Source of the DNA: Pseudomonas paracarnis
GTDB lineage: Bacteria > Pseudomonadota > Gammaproteobacteria > Pseudomonadales > Pseudomonadaceae
DNA length: 64,000 bases
Assembly (NCBI RefSeq): GCF_904063055.1
Contig: NZ_CAJFCN010000003.1
Span: forward strand, 1-64,000
Direction: 5' to 3'
This document shows, piece after piece, positions 26,183 through 34,649 of the stretch. The stretch's first letter is position 1, and every line of letters starts with the position of its first letter. Below the pieces are notes generated by a model that worked only from the letters and a program-made list of their open reading frames with translations, was not told where the DNA came from and searched no databases. Both the position numbers and the translations under genes were made by a program.

Positions 26183-27586
26183 ATGAATCTGAACGAGCCC
26201 ATCAGTGCCCTTCGTGTCGGCCAGGCGGTCGGCAGCTATCGCTGGACGATCTGCGCGATGTTGTTTTTCGCGACCACGGTCAATTACCTCGACCGCCAGG
26301 TGCTGAGCCTGTTGGCACCGCAACTGTCGACGCAGTTTGGCTGGAGCAACACCGACTACGCCAACATCGCGGCGGTGTTCCAGTTCGTCTACGCCATTTC
26401 CATGCTGTTTGCCGGGCGCTTCGTCGACAGGATCGGCACCAAGGCCGCCTATGTGGTAGCCATTGGTATCTGGTCCACCGGCGCGATCATGCATGCGTTT
26501 GCGGTGCCGATGGGCGAGGGTATCGCAGCCGTCAGTGGTGCCATTGGCCTGGCGGTGATCCCGGTGTCCATTGCCGGTTTCATGCTCTCAAGGGCTGTGT
26601 TGGCGATTGGCGAAGCGGGTAACTTCCCGATCGCGATCAAGGCCACTGCCGAATATTTCCCCAAGAAAGAACGCTCCCTGGCCACCGGTATCTTCAATTC
26701 CGGCGCCAACGTCGGCGCGATCCTGGCGCCGATCTGTGTCCCTCTGATTGCCGGCCTGTGGGGTTGGGAGGCGGCGTTTATGGTCATCGGCATGCTGGGT
26801 TTTGTCTGGGTAGCCGTGTGGGCCGCCGTTTACGAAAAACCGGAACAGCAAAAACGCCTGTCACCTGAGGAACTGGCCTACATCCGCAGCGACCAGACCG
26901 TACAACCGTTTACCCCGGCACCGACGGGCACCGCAGGAAAGAAAGTCTCCTGGTTCAAACTGTTGACCTACCGCCAGACCTGGGCGTTTGCCTTCGGCAA
27001 GTTCATGACTGACGGCGTGTGGTGGTTTTTCCTGTTCTGGCTGCCCACCTACCTGTCTGCCCAATACGGCATGAAAGGCGCCGATATCGTGATGCCGCTG
27101 GCGGTGCTGTACAGCATGACCATGGTCGGCAGTATTGGCGGCGGCTGGTTCCCCAGCTACTTCATGGCGCGCGGCGATGCCCCCTATGACGGGCGCATGA
27201 AAGCCATGCTGGTGATTGCGCTGTTCCCGCTCGTGGTGTTGCTGGCGCAGCCGTTGGGTTACCTCAGCTTCTGGGTGCCGGTGTTGCTGATCGGTGTGGG
27301 CGCTTCGGCACACCAGGCGTGGTCATGCAACATTTTCACCACCGTGTCCGACATGTTCCCGCAGAAAATCGTGGCCTCGGTGGTCGGCATTGGCGGCATG
27401 GCCGGTGGCCTGGGCGGCGTGCTCATGACCAAGATCGGCGGCTGGGTGTTCGACTATTACAAGTCCATCAACGACATCCATACCGGCTACATGATCATGT
27501 TTGCCATCTGCGCCCTGGCTTATCTGGTGGCCTGGAGCGTGATGAAGACGCTGGTGCCGCGCCACAAGGAAATCACTGATCTGTGA
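26183..27586 (+). CDS. ACS-family MFS carrier (hexuronate ExuT-like)
   Basis: This 467-residue twelve-helix carrier has the anion:cation symporter pattern: CAMLFFATTVNYLDRQVLSLLAPQL in helix 1, AGRFVDRIGTKAAYVVAIGIWS, GEAGNFPIAIKATAEYFPKKERSLATGIFNSGANVGAI and WWFFLFWLPTYLS. These resemble ExuT, which imports galacturonate or glucuronate, though galactarate/glucarate carriers look similar. ATG 26183 (MNLNEPIS) is preferred; the frame reaches 26081 but crosses the palindromic operator. The end overlaps the convergent hydrolase gene by 14 bp. No uronate catabolic gene is adjacent. Confidence 0.85.
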   Translation: MNLNEPISALRVGQAVGSYRWTICAMLFFATTVNYLDRQVLSLLAPQLSTQFGWSNTDYANIAAVFQFVYAISMLFAGRFVDRIGTKAAYVVAIGIWSTGAIMHAFAVPMGEGIAAVSGAIGLAVIPVSIAGFMLSRAVLAIGEAGNFPIAIKATAEYFPKKERSLATGIFNSGANVGAILAPICVPLIAGLWGWEAAFMVIGMLGFVWVAVWAAVYEKPEQQKRLSPEELAYIRSDQTVQPFTPAPTGTAGKKVSWFKLLTYRQTWAFAFGKFMTDGVWWFFLFWLPTYLSAQYGMKGADIVMPLAVLYSMTMVGSIGGGWFPSYFMARGDAPYDGRMKAMLVIALFPLVVLLAQPLGYLSFWVPVLLIGVGASAHQAWSCNIFTTVSDMFPQKIVASVVGIGGMAGGLGGVLMTKIGGWVFDYYKSINDIHTGYMIMFAICALAYLVAWSVMKTLVPRHKEITDL

Positions 27587-28418
27587 CGCTAGCTAGAAAG
27601 GTCATCAAGGCAGCGACGATGACCTCGGGCGCGTCCTCTTGCACCAGATGCCCCGCACGCGGGACGCGCAGGTAGCGTGCACCTAATCTACCTGCGAGCG
27701 CGTCGCCCTGTGCCACGTTGATCCATTGGTCTTCTTCGCCCCAGAGCAGTTGCACCGGGCAACGCAGCTCGGCGAGCCGCTCTTCAATCTGGTCGGTATA
27801 GCGCTGGTCCATCTGTGCAATCTGGCGATAGAAGGCGGGCTGGCCTACCTCGCCTGTCCAGGGCGTGACATAGGCGTGCAGCACCTCGGCAGGCAGCGGC
27901 GTGAAGGCGGCGCCCTGTAGATAGGCACGCACAATCGCCTCATGGATATAGGCCGGCGCGTCGCTGAAGGCCTGTTCATGGCGGCGCACATGCTGCACCA
28001 GCGGCGAACCCCAGGGCGCCATGGCGACGGGGTCGATCAAGGTCAGGCTGGCATAGTCGCAGCCATCAAGCAGATGCGTGCGCAGGGCCGTGGCGCCGCC
28101 AAAATCATGGGCGAGCACATGGGGGCGTTCCAGGCCCCAATGGTGTAGCAGGGCGTCGAGCAACAGGTTTTGCACGCCCAGAGACACGTCCTGGCCCGGC
28201 GCCTGATCAGACTGGCCATAGCCAAGCAGGTCGTAATAGAACACGCGGTACTGCTGGGTAAACAAGGGCGCGATACGCCGCCACACATGGGAAGAGAACG
28301 GCGTGCCATGCACCATCACCAGCGCCGGCCCCTGGGTACCCAGCTGGCCCCAGCGCACAGTTTGATTGCGAAAGTCAAAGGTGTGGGGCAGTGCCAGTGC
28401 GTCGTTTGAATGGGTCAT
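27573..28418 (-). CDS. Alpha/beta hydrolase (haloalkane dehalogenase/epoxide hydrolase-like)
   Basis: This 281-residue hydrolase has the oxyanion motif HGTPFSSHVWR, LGYGQSD, a nucleophile elbow LAHDFGGATALR carrying Asp rather than Ser, the acid region WGEEDQWINV and the catalytic His in RAGHLVQED. An Asp nucleophile is characteristic of dehalogenases and epoxide hydrolases, so these are the likely chemistries; the substrate is unknown. The ATG at 28418 overlaps the stop of the upstream EamA gene (ATGA), so the two are coupled. The frame running on to 29411 is a shadow of that gene. Confidence 0.83.
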   Translation of the reverse strand: MTHSNDALALPHTFDFRNQTVRWGQLGTQGPALVMVHGTPFSSHVWRRIAPLFTQQYRVFYYDLLGYGQSDQAPGQDVSLGVQNLLLDALLHHWGLERPHVLAHDFGGATALRTHLLDGCDYASLTLIDPVAMAPWGSPLVQHVRRHEQAFSDAPAYIHEAIVRAYLQGAAFTPLPAEVLHAYVTPWTGEVGQPAFYRQIAQMDQRYTDQIEERLAELRCPVQLLWGEEDQWINVAQGDALAGRLGARYLRVPRAGHLVQEDAPEVIVAALMTFLASVTDQ

Positions 28419-29398
28419 GGTTGAATCTCCCCGAAGGTCTGATGGGTTGTGGCGGGTTTTGCCTGCGCCAGGAGGGTACGAACCGCCATGACCACACCGA
28501 CGAGCACGGCAGCCAGGCCCACGGCTTCCATTGGCGTCGGCCAGCGCCGGTGAAAGCCTAGACCGAGCAGGCTGGCGAAGAGTGATTCCAGGGCAATCAA
28601 TTGGCCACTCAGTACCATGGGCAGGCGCCGCGTTGCCGCGTTCCAGGCCCAGGCGCCGACCACCGTGGACATCACCGCGATGCCCAGGCTCCAGGCATAC
28701 AGCGGCCATGCCTGGTTCCAGCCCGCGCCAAGGGTCGGCAACCGGAACAAGCCCAGCGTGTATAGCCACGGCAGCAGGCACAGCGCCGCGCCGCCTGCGC
28801 CTACCAGCATCAAGGCGGTCCACAGGTCGGTTGCGCGGGCAGGCAGGCGTGCCAGTTGCTGTTGATTGATGACGCTGAACCCCAGCCACACGGCCACTGC
28901 GCCCAAGGAGAAACACAACCCCGCCAGCCAGGAACCGGTGCCGGAGGCGGGCAGGTGGAGGCTGCTGACTGTCGCCAGCAACAGCCCCACAGTGAGGCAG
29001 GACAACGGCATCACCAACTGGCGCCATTGCAGGGTCTTGTGACTGGCGTTGCCTATCAACGCCAGTAGCACCGGGACCATGCCGACAAACGCTGGCGTCA
29101 GCACCGGGCCGCCGAACATCACACCGCCAGCAATGCACACGCCATAACCGAGGCAACCCAGTGCGCCCAGTGCTGCGGCGAGCAGGCACTGGCCGCAGCT
29201 GAGTGCACTCAATTGCGCCCTGCACACCATCATCCCGGCGATGCCCAGCCCACCGGCCATCAGGAACCGCACGGCCATCAAGTCGTAGAGGCTGTAGACG
29301 CCGGTGACGTAGGGCGCAATGAAGTTCAGCGCCCAGCCCAGGGTGGCGACAACGGCCAATATCACACCGGTAAAGAGTGAGGCGCGGGCGGTGGTCAT
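28415..29398 (-). CDS. EamA-type DMT transporter
   Basis: This 327-residue membrane protein has about ten helices in two EamA halves (LAVVATLGWALNFIAPYVTGVYSL..., LCFSLGAVAVWLGFSVINQQQ...), ending ESLFASLLGLGFHRRW, the usual EamA closing helix. The substrate is unknown. It overlaps the downstream hydrolase gene by 4 bp and is divergent from a LysR gene with a 92-bp gap, so regulator and target probably pair. Confidence 0.83.
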   Translation of the reverse strand: MTTARASLFTGVILAVVATLGWALNFIAPYVTGVYSLYDLMAVRFLMAGGLGIAGMMVCRAQLSALSCGQCLLAAALGALGCLGYGVCIAGGVMFGGPVLTPAFVGMVPVLLALIGNASHKTLQWRQLVMPLSCLTVGLLLATVSSLHLPASGTGSWLAGLCFSLGAVAVWLGFSVINQQQLARLPARATDLWTALMLVGAGGAALCLLPWLYTLGLFRLPTLGAGWNQAWPLYAWSLGIAVMSTVVGAWAWNAATRRLPMVLSGQLIALESLFASLLGLGFHRRWPTPMEAVGLAAVLVGVVMAVRTLLAQAKPATTHQTFGEIQP

Positions 29399-29474
29399 CA
29401 GGCTGCTCCATGAAGTGAGGGAGTCATGGTGCCCAGCGCGGCGGGTGTGCTACAAACGAGTTTTCAGCCTTGGA

Positions 29475-29499
29475 TGCATAACCACAGATTATGAATGCA
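29475..29499. promoter_or_regulatory. Interrupted inverted repeat overlapping the LysR start codon
   Basis: TGCATAA at 29475-29481 is mirrored by TTATG-AA-TGCA at 29489-29499, which covers the LysR ATG at 29491. Placement in the EamA/LysR divergent gap suits an autoregulatory site, but the repeat is imperfect. Confidence 0.3.
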
Positions 29500-30399
29500 C
29501 TTGGCAAAACCTTACCGCCGCTGGCCAGTTTGTTGCCGTTTGAAGCGGCGGCGCGCCTGGAGAGTTTCTCCAAGGCGGCCGATGAATTGCACATTACTCA
29601 GGCGGCTGTCAGTCGGCAGATTCGCGGGCTGGAAGACAACCTGGGGGTCAAGCTGTTTTGTCGGCGCAACCGTGGGGTGTTCCTGACGCAAGAAGGGCGT
29701 GAGCTGGGGCGGGTGGTCAGCCAGGCCTTGCAGAGCATCAGTGAGGGCGCGGTCAGCCTGAGAACATCGCCCCAGCGCAATCGCGTGGTACTGCTATGCC
29801 AGCTATGCGAGGCGTTCTATTGGTTGATGCCGCGTCTGGCGACCTTCCACCAGCAATACCCGCAGATCGAGATCCAGGTGGTGACCTGTACGCGGCCGAT
29901 CACCCAGTTCGACGGGCATTTCGATGTGGCCCTGCAAAGTACCCGGCGCGCCAGTGGCAGCCATACGTTGATGTTCACCGCCTCCGACGAGGTGTTCCCG
30001 GTGTGCAGCCCCGGCTACCTCTGCCCGGAAAAGCCGTTAGCGCTGACTGAATTACAGCCCTGTACATTTCTGCACCACAGCTCCGAGCCGCCGCACTTGA
30101 TGGAATGGGATGAGTGGCTGCAGATGTTCGGCCACACGTTGCCCAGGGATGCGCGCAGTGCCACCTTCGACAGTTACCCGCTGATGTTGCAAGCTGCCGT
30201 GGAAGGGCACGGTATCGCCATGGGTTGGCGTCGTACCGCAAGCCGGCTGATAGAGAGTGGGGCGCTGGTGCGGCTCTGCGCAGAAAGCGTGTTTTTGCCC
30301 GAGGCTATTTCGGTCTACAGGCAGCAAGGGACGGGCAGTCGGGAGGAGATTACGGCGTTGTTGGCCTGGCTTGACGCACAATTGCAGAGTGACGGCTGA
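29491..30399 (+). CDS. LysR-family regulator
   Basis: This 302-residue regulator has the N-terminal HTH (FEAAARLESFSKAADELHITQAAVSRQIRGLEDNLGVKLFCRRNRG) of the GcvA/AmpR-like branch, and a substrate-binding domain from about 95. It is divergent from the EamA/hydrolase operon and probably controls it. No ribosome binding site is evident before ATG 29491, and an inverted repeat spans the start, so initiation may be leaderless or the true start may differ. The last codons form half of a terminator stem shared with the convergent sugar dehydrogenase gene. Confidence 0.88.
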   Translation: MNALGKTLPPLASLLPFEAAARLESFSKAADELHITQAAVSRQIRGLEDNLGVKLFCRRNRGVFLTQEGRELGRVVSQALQSISEGAVSLRTSPQRNRVVLLCQLCEAFYWLMPRLATFHQQYPQIEIQVVTCTRPITQFDGHFDVALQSTRRASGSHTLMFTASDEVFPVCSPGYLCPEKPLALTELQPCTFLHHSSEPPHLMEWDEWLQMFGHTLPRDARSATFDSYPLMLQAAVEGHGIAMGWRRTASRLIESGALVRLCAESVFLPEAISVYRQQGTGSREEITALLAWLDAQLQSDG

Positions 30400-30422
30400 C
30401 AGGGGCGTCGCAGCCCCTGTCA
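30397..30422. terminator. Bidirectional hairpin between LysR and sugar dehydrogenase genes
   Basis: TGACAGGGGC (30397-30406), loop GTCGCA, GCCCCTGTCA (30413-30422): a perfect 10-bp stem whose first three bases are the LysR stop codon. There is no long T-run on either side. Confidence 0.6.
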
Positions 30423-30429
30423 TCTGCGG

Positions 30430-31722
30430 TTATTGGTTACGCGTGACGCGCCAAATCGTATTGGCCAAGTCGTCGGCAATGATCAGCGCGCCTTTGGGGT
30501 CCACCGTCACCCCCACTGGACGCCCACGGGTCTTGCCGTCGTCGCCGCGGAAGCCGGTGGCAAAGTCGATGGGCTCGCCCGCCGGTTTGCCGTTGCTGAA
30601 CGGCACGAAGATCACCTTGTAGCCCACTGGGTTGTCACGGTTCCAACTACCGTGCTCGCCGACAAACGCGCCGTCAGCGAATTTTTCACCCATGGCAGGG
30701 ATGGAGAAATCCACGCCCAACGCGGCCACATGGGAGCCCAGGCTGTAATCGGGTTTGATCGCCGCAGCCACCTTGGCCGGGTTTTGCGGTTGTGCGCGGG
30801 GGTCGACGTTCTGGCCCCAGTAGCTGTAGGGCCAGCCGTAGAAGGCACCTTCACGCACCGATGTCAGGTAGTCTGGCACCAGGTCGGGGCCGAGTTCATC
30901 GCGCTCGTTGACCACGGTCCACAGTTGCCCTGAGCCCGGTTGGATGGTCAGCGCCGTCGGATTGCGCAGGCCTGTAGCGTAGGGCTTATGCGCACCGGTG
31001 GCGGCATCGATCTGCCAGACCATTGCGCGGTCGATCTCCACTTCCATGCCGCGTTCGGTGATGTTGCTGTTGGAACCGATGCCCACATACAGCTGACGCC
31101 CGTCGTCACTCACGGCCAATGACTTGGTCCAGTGATGGTTGATCTGCGCCGGCAGGTCGGTGACTTTGACGGGCGGGGCGCTGGCCTTGGTCTGGCCGTC
31201 GGCGTGGTCAAAGCGCACCAGTGCGTCCTGGTTGGCCACATACAGTTTGCCGTCGGCGAATGCCAGCCCGTAGGGAGCGTTGAGGTTGTCGGCGAATACC
31301 GTCTTGAGTTCATAGGTGCCGTCACCGTCGGCGTCACGCAGCAGCGTAATGCGGTTGCCGCCCTTGACCTTGGTGTTGCCCTGGGCCTTGATCACACTGG
31401 CGATCACGTCCTTGGGCTTGAGCTTGGCCGCACTGCCGCCACGGCCTTCGGCCACCAGGATATCGCCGTTGGGCAGCACCAGGGTCTGGCGCGGGATCGC
31501 AAGGTCGGTGGCGATGGCGGTGACGCTGTAGCCTTCGGGTACCTTGGGCTTTTGATCGCCCCACGGCGTGGGCTCGGCAATCTTCATGCTCGGCAACAGG
31601 CTGCTTTGTTGTTCGGGCAGCTTGGGGTCAGGGCCGCGTGCCTGGGTCTTGTCACCTTCGCCGCCACAGGCACTCAGCAACAGGGCGGCGCTGAGCAGGG
31701 TCAGTGTGTTGAGTGGTTTCAT
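30430..31722 (-). CDS. Sorbosone/PQQ-type sugar dehydrogenase lipoprotein
   Basis: This 430-residue protein has a lipoprotein signal (LLSAALLLSAC at 9-19), so it is periplasmic and lipid-anchored. A six-bladed beta-propeller follows, of the soluble glucose/sorbosone dehydrogenase type: VPEGYSVTAIATDLAIPRQTLVLPNGDILVAEGRGG, GLAFADGKLYVANQDALVRF, ATGLRNPTALTIQPGSGQLWTVVNERDELGPDLVPDYL and FVGEHGSWNRDNPVGYKV. PQQ-linked oxidation of an aldose or aldonate-type sugar is inferred from the family. ATG 31722 overlaps the DUF2231 stop (ATGA). The partner membrane protein could deliver electrons, but no cytochrome is seen. Confidence 0.83.
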   Translation of the reverse strand: MKPLNTLTLLSAALLLSACGGEGDKTQARGPDPKLPEQQSSLLPSMKIAEPTPWGDQKPKVPEGYSVTAIATDLAIPRQTLVLPNGDILVAEGRGGSAAKLKPKDVIASVIKAQGNTKVKGGNRITLLRDADGDGTYELKTVFADNLNAPYGLAFADGKLYVANQDALVRFDHADGQTKASAPPVKVTDLPAQINHHWTKSLAVSDDGRQLYVGIGSNSNITERGMEVEIDRAMVWQIDAATGAHKPYATGLRNPTALTIQPGSGQLWTVVNERDELGPDLVPDYLTSVREGAFYGWPYSYWGQNVDPRAQPQNPAKVAAAIKPDYSLGSHVAALGVDFSIPAMGEKFADGAFVGEHGSWNRDNPVGYKVIFVPFSNGKPAGEPIDFATGFRGDDGKTRGRPVGVTVDPKGALIIADDLANTIWRVTRNQ

Positions 31723-32144
31723 CGGGCAGCTCCTGAGCGCAGGTTGGTCAAGCCGATCCAGGTGGCGACAATCGCCAGCACGGTGACGATCGCCGACAGC
31801 ACCAAGCCGGTGGGCATCATGGCGTAGGCGTCCTTGGCATGCTGGAAGGCATTGACCAAGCCAAGCACCCAAGTGCCCAGCAACAACAGGAAGTACGCCA
31901 CCGGGCGCCCGCCCTTGTGTTCGGCACGCACCAGGTTGACCAGCGCAAACAGCAGGGCAAAACCACAGAACACCAGCGCCCCGGCGATCAGCCAGGAGGC
32001 AAAATTGGCCCATTGGATCTGGTAGGTCTGGCCGTAGGCGATATCACTGAGCAAGGCCCCGAGAAACAACGGCACGGTGCCGGCAAGCAAAGTCCCGTGC
32101 AACGGCCCAGGCCTGACGACGGGGTAAGTGGAGAGGGTAGTCAT
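31719..32144 (-). CDS. DUF2231 membrane protein
   Basis: This 141-residue protein has four hydrophobic helices (GTLLAGTVPLFLGALLSDIAY, WLIAGALVFCGFALLFALVNLV, PVAYFLLLLGTWVLGLVNAF and GLVLSAIVTVLAIVATWIGL) as in DUF2231 proteins. These are often found next to periplasmic sugar dehydrogenases or cytochromes, suggesting a redox or anchoring role. It is translationally coupled to the downstream dehydrogenase (4-bp overlap) and is the first gene of the operon. Confidence 0.78.
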   Translation of the reverse strand: MTTLSTYPVVRPGPLHGTLLAGTVPLFLGALLSDIAYGQTYQIQWANFASWLIAGALVFCGFALLFALVNLVRAEHKGGRPVAYFLLLLGTWVLGLVNAFQHAKDAYAMMPTGLVLSAIVTVLAIVATWIGLTNLRSGAAR

Positions 32145-32285
32145 GTTGGTGGCGGCTCCTTATCGTTCTGCACCCTGGGCTCAGGGCGCGCTGACTTCGC
32201 ATAGGAAAGGAGCATGGCATTTGCAAGAAAGTTCACTGGGAGGGCGTGTCGAGGTGTGTTTCGATCCGGCGTTCCCCTGCATATG

Positions 32286-32805
32286 CATAGGTATCTACAC
32301 AATTTTGGTGCGACGCTGAACCTGTGGCGAGGGAGCTTGCTCCCGTGACGGCCTGACAGCCGGCGTCGATCTAACTAACGCGCCGCGATTCAAATGTGGG
32401 AGCTGGCTTGCCTGCGAAGGCGGCCTAACAGTCAACACAGTTGGACCGGGTACATATCCGTTATTTAGGTAACGGCCACCTAGGGTTCCGCCCTGACGGC
32501 GGCTCACTTTTGAAAAGCGCAAAAGTAAGCAAAACGCTCTTGCCCCACCACTCGGCACCTCGCTTGGGCTCGGTGTGCCCGTAATCCGCCAGTGATTTGG
32601 GGGGCCGCCGCCACGCGCCATCCATGGCGCGTGGCGGCTAAACCGGCATCCCTGCCGGTTTACCCCCCAAATCCCTGTCGAATTCCGGCCAACGTGGTTT
32701 AACGGGGCGCCTGAGATCAAGATCACAAGCAGAGCAAGAGCGGCTCGCTTCGCATCGTGGTTACCGTCTGCTGCTACAGCCCACAACGTTATATAGATAC
32801 CTATG
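32286..32805. repeat. About 520-bp MITE-like composite repeat bounded by inverted CATAGGTATCTA
   Basis: CATAGGTATCTA at 32286-32297 recurs inverted as TAGATACCTATG at 32794-32805, and the outer flanks GCATATGC / GCATATG are also similar. Inside are REP units (32340-32430), short hairpins CCGCC/GGCGG and ACTTTTG/CAAAAGT (32506-32526), the nested three-way hairpin at 32594-32673, and the AAGAGCGGCTCGCTTCGCAT repeat. No convincing coding sequence exists from 32145 to 32871. The end motif recurs near 16970, 46539 and 55740. Confidence 0.6.
32594..32673. repeat. 80-nt nested three-way hairpin
   Basis: The outer stem GATTTGGGGGG (32594-32604) pairs perfectly with CCCCCCAAATC (32663-32673). Within it, GCCGCCACGCGCCA (32607-32620) pairs with 32625-32638 over 14 bp with a TCCA loop. 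TAAACCGGCA (32639-32648) pairs with TGCCGGTTTA (32653-32662) over 10 bp with a TCCC loop. All 35 pairs are Watson-Crick. Confidence 0.8.
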
Positions 32806-32871
32806 CCTGCATATGTTTACCACAGCGGCTATATGACTCATTCTTCCTGGCCCGACATGAGGAATCGCGTT

Positions 32872-33351
32872 ATGCCCACCCTGCATCTGCTCTGCGGCAA
32901 GATCGCCGCCGGCAAGTCCACACTCGCCAAGACCCTGGCCGCCGAGCATGGGGCCATTGTGCTCAGTGAAGACCAGTGGCTGGCCAATCTCTATCCCGGC
33001 GAGATCCAGAGCATTGCCGACTACCTGCGCTGTGCCCAACAGGTTCGTGGGGTACTTGAGCCGCTGGTGATCAATCTGTTGGCGTGCGGCGTCAATGTGG
33101 TGCTGGATTTTCCGGCCAATACCCTCGCCAATCGTCAATGGTTACTCGGCCTGGCCCAGGCAGCCAAGGTGCCGCACTGCCTGCATTACCTGGAGCTGGA
33201 TGATGCCACCTGTCGTGCGCGCCTGCATGCGCGCAACGCTCGGGGTGAGCATGATTTTGCCGCCACCGATGCCGAGTTTGACCTGATCACTCGCCATTTC
33301 AGTGTGCCGAGTGAAGAGGAAGGGTTGGTGATTGAGGTGCATCGCCCGTGA
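32872..33351 (+). CDS. Small P-loop kinase (zeta-toxin/AAA_33-like)
   Basis: This 159-residue protein starts MPTLHLLCGKIAAGKSTLAK, with Walker A GKIAAGKS at 9-16, then LSEDQWL, LLACGVNVVLDFPANTLANRQWL (Walker B-like VLDF) and ARNARGEHDFAATDAEFDLI. AAA_33 kinases phosphorylate nucleosides, aminoglycosides, tRNA ends or UDP-sugars; the substrate here is unknown. AGGAAT upstream supports ATG 32872 over 32803, which lies inside the repeat. Its stop overlaps the GTG start of the next gene, so it begins a three-gene coupled operon. Confidence 0.82.
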   Translation: MPTLHLLCGKIAAGKSTLAKTLAAEHGAIVLSEDQWLANLYPGEIQSIADYLRCAQQVRGVLEPLVINLLACGVNVVLDFPANTLANRQWLLGLAQAAKVPHCLHYLELDDATCRARLHARNARGEHDFAATDAEFDLITRHFSVPSEEEGLVIEVHRP

Positions 33352-34145
33352 CTACCCAAAAATCTGCTGGCATCGATGCCGACGGCTATATCCTCACCGT
33401 CGTCGATGGGCCTATACAACCCCAGTTCCAGCCCCTGCTGACGGACATCTGCGCTACCTTGTCCCGGCCTGAGCTGGGGCTGCACGGGATTTACCTGTAT
33501 GGCAGCATCGCACGGGGCGAAGGTGAGATCGGCATTTCTGATCTTGACCTTTCCCTGATACTGGTGGAGCCACCGGATGCGCCCGTGCTTGAACAGTTGG
33601 AGTCAGCCCGACTCGCCTTGGAGCAACGGCATCCGAGCGTCACCAAGATCGACTTCGACATCGGCCACTGCGCCCAAGTGTTGGCGCCTGAAAACCGAAA
33701 CAGTTGGGGTTTCTGGCTCAACCATCATTGCCGCTGTCTCTGGGGCGAAGACCTGTCACTGCACGTCGAACCGTTTCACCCGTCCCGCGCCATCGCCCTG
33801 GCGGTCAACGGCGATTTTGAACAGGCGCTCACGACTTACCTGGTGCGCATTGAACAGGCCAGCCCTGAACACACGCGGCTTGGCCTGCAGCGGGAAGCAT
33901 CACGGGCCTTGATCCGCGCCACCCACACCCTGCGAGCGGAAGATGCGCAAACCTGGCCGCAAACCCTGGAAGACTACGTCGGGCTGTTTGTTCAGCATTA
34001 CCCGACCATGCGCGTGCAAATCGCCTACTTCCTGTTTGAGGCACGCAACCCGAGCGCCGAGGGCGAGGCATTTACGACACGCCTACGGACGTTTCTGAGC
34101 TGGATGGTTTCGGCTTTTATAGAAAGGAATCAATCAGATGCGTGA
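33348..34145 (+). CDS. Nucleotidyltransferase (AadA-like, with C-terminal DUF4111-type domain)
   Basis: This 265-residue protein has the NTase active site GSIARGEGEIGISDLDL, with Gly52-Ser53 and Asp65/Asp67, followed by a helical C-terminal domain resembling that of aminoglycoside adenylyltransferases. Known relatives transfer AMP to streptomycin/spectinomycin hydroxyls, but chromosomal homologues often have no resistance role. The start is GTG 33348 overlapping the kinase stop. It overlaps the following NUDIX gene by 8 bp. The pairing with a kinase and a NUDIX hydrolase suggests a nucleotide-linked modification pathway. Confidence 0.75.
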   Translation: MTTQKSAGIDADGYILTVVDGPIQPQFQPLLTDICATLSRPELGLHGIYLYGSIARGEGEIGISDLDLSLILVEPPDAPVLEQLESARLALEQRHPSVTKIDFDIGHCAQVLAPENRNSWGFWLNHHCRCLWGEDLSLHVEPFHPSRAIALAVNGDFEQALTTYLVRIEQASPEHTRLGLQREASRALIRATHTLRAEDAQTWPQTLEDYVGLFVQHYPTMRVQIAYFLFEARNPSAEGEAFTTRLRTFLSWMVSAFIERNQSDA

Positions 34146-34587
34146 ACGCAAAGCCGCACGATTACTGGTCATAAACCCTGCGCAGCAAGTGTTGCTGTTT
34201 CGCTTCGTGCATAAAGACGGCGCCCTGACCGGCCAGGATTACTGGGCCACGCCGGGCGGTGGCGTGGAGGCCGGGGAGAGCTTCCACAGCGCCGCGATTC
34301 GTGAGTTGCGCGAAGAGACTGGGATCACGGTGAGCAGCGTCGGGGAATGTGTAGCAGAGCGCGACGTGACCTTGATGCTGCCCTGCGGCGAAACGGTGCT
34401 GGCGGTTGAGCGGTACTTCGTTGTGCATGCGCCCAGCGAGGCGTTATCCAGGGCCGAGTGGACGCTACAGGAGACCCAAGTGATGGCGGATCATCGCTGG
34501 TGGTCGGCAGAAGCGTTGCGCGCCACGAGCGATACGGTATGGCCGCAGGCGTTACCGCAAATGCTGGAGGATGCCGGGGTGTTTTAA
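34138..34587 (+). CDS. NUDIX hydrolase
   Basis: This 149-residue protein has a complete NUDIX box, GGVEAGESFHSAAIRELREETGI at about 41-63 (G-x5-E-x7-REUxEExGU). It cleaves a nucleoside diphosphate linked to another moiety; the preceding TPG and the following VERYFVVHAP give no specific subfamily. ATG 34138 follows AAAGGAAT and overlaps the NTase gene by 8 bp, so it is the third member of the coupled operon. It ends 62 bp before the convergent isochorismatase gene. Confidence 0.9.
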   Translation: MRERKAARLLVINPAQQVLLFRFVHKDGALTGQDYWATPGGGVEAGESFHSAAIRELREETGITVSSVGECVAERDVTLMLPCGETVLAVERYFVVHAPSEALSRAEWTLQETQVMADHRWWSAEALRATSDTVWPQALPQMLEDAGVF

Positions 34588-34649
34588 CCGTCCAGGCCGG
34601 CAAGCGGTCGCCATCGTGCGTTTGCCCTGATGCATGTCTGCATTGCTCA

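Noticed and set aside
27573..29411. Extension of the hydrolase frame over the EamA gene
   Set aside because: The extra part is Arg/Gly-rich shadow sequence of the overlapping EamA gene; the hydrolase start at 28418 has the ATGA junction.
32145..32871. Gene within the repeat-rich gap
   Set aside because: The available frames cross REPs and hairpins and lack codon bias or motifs.
33348..34145. Acquired aminoglycoside-resistance gene
   Set aside because: The NTase is embedded in a coupled housekeeping-like operon without integron or transposon features; resistance cannot be read from the sequence.
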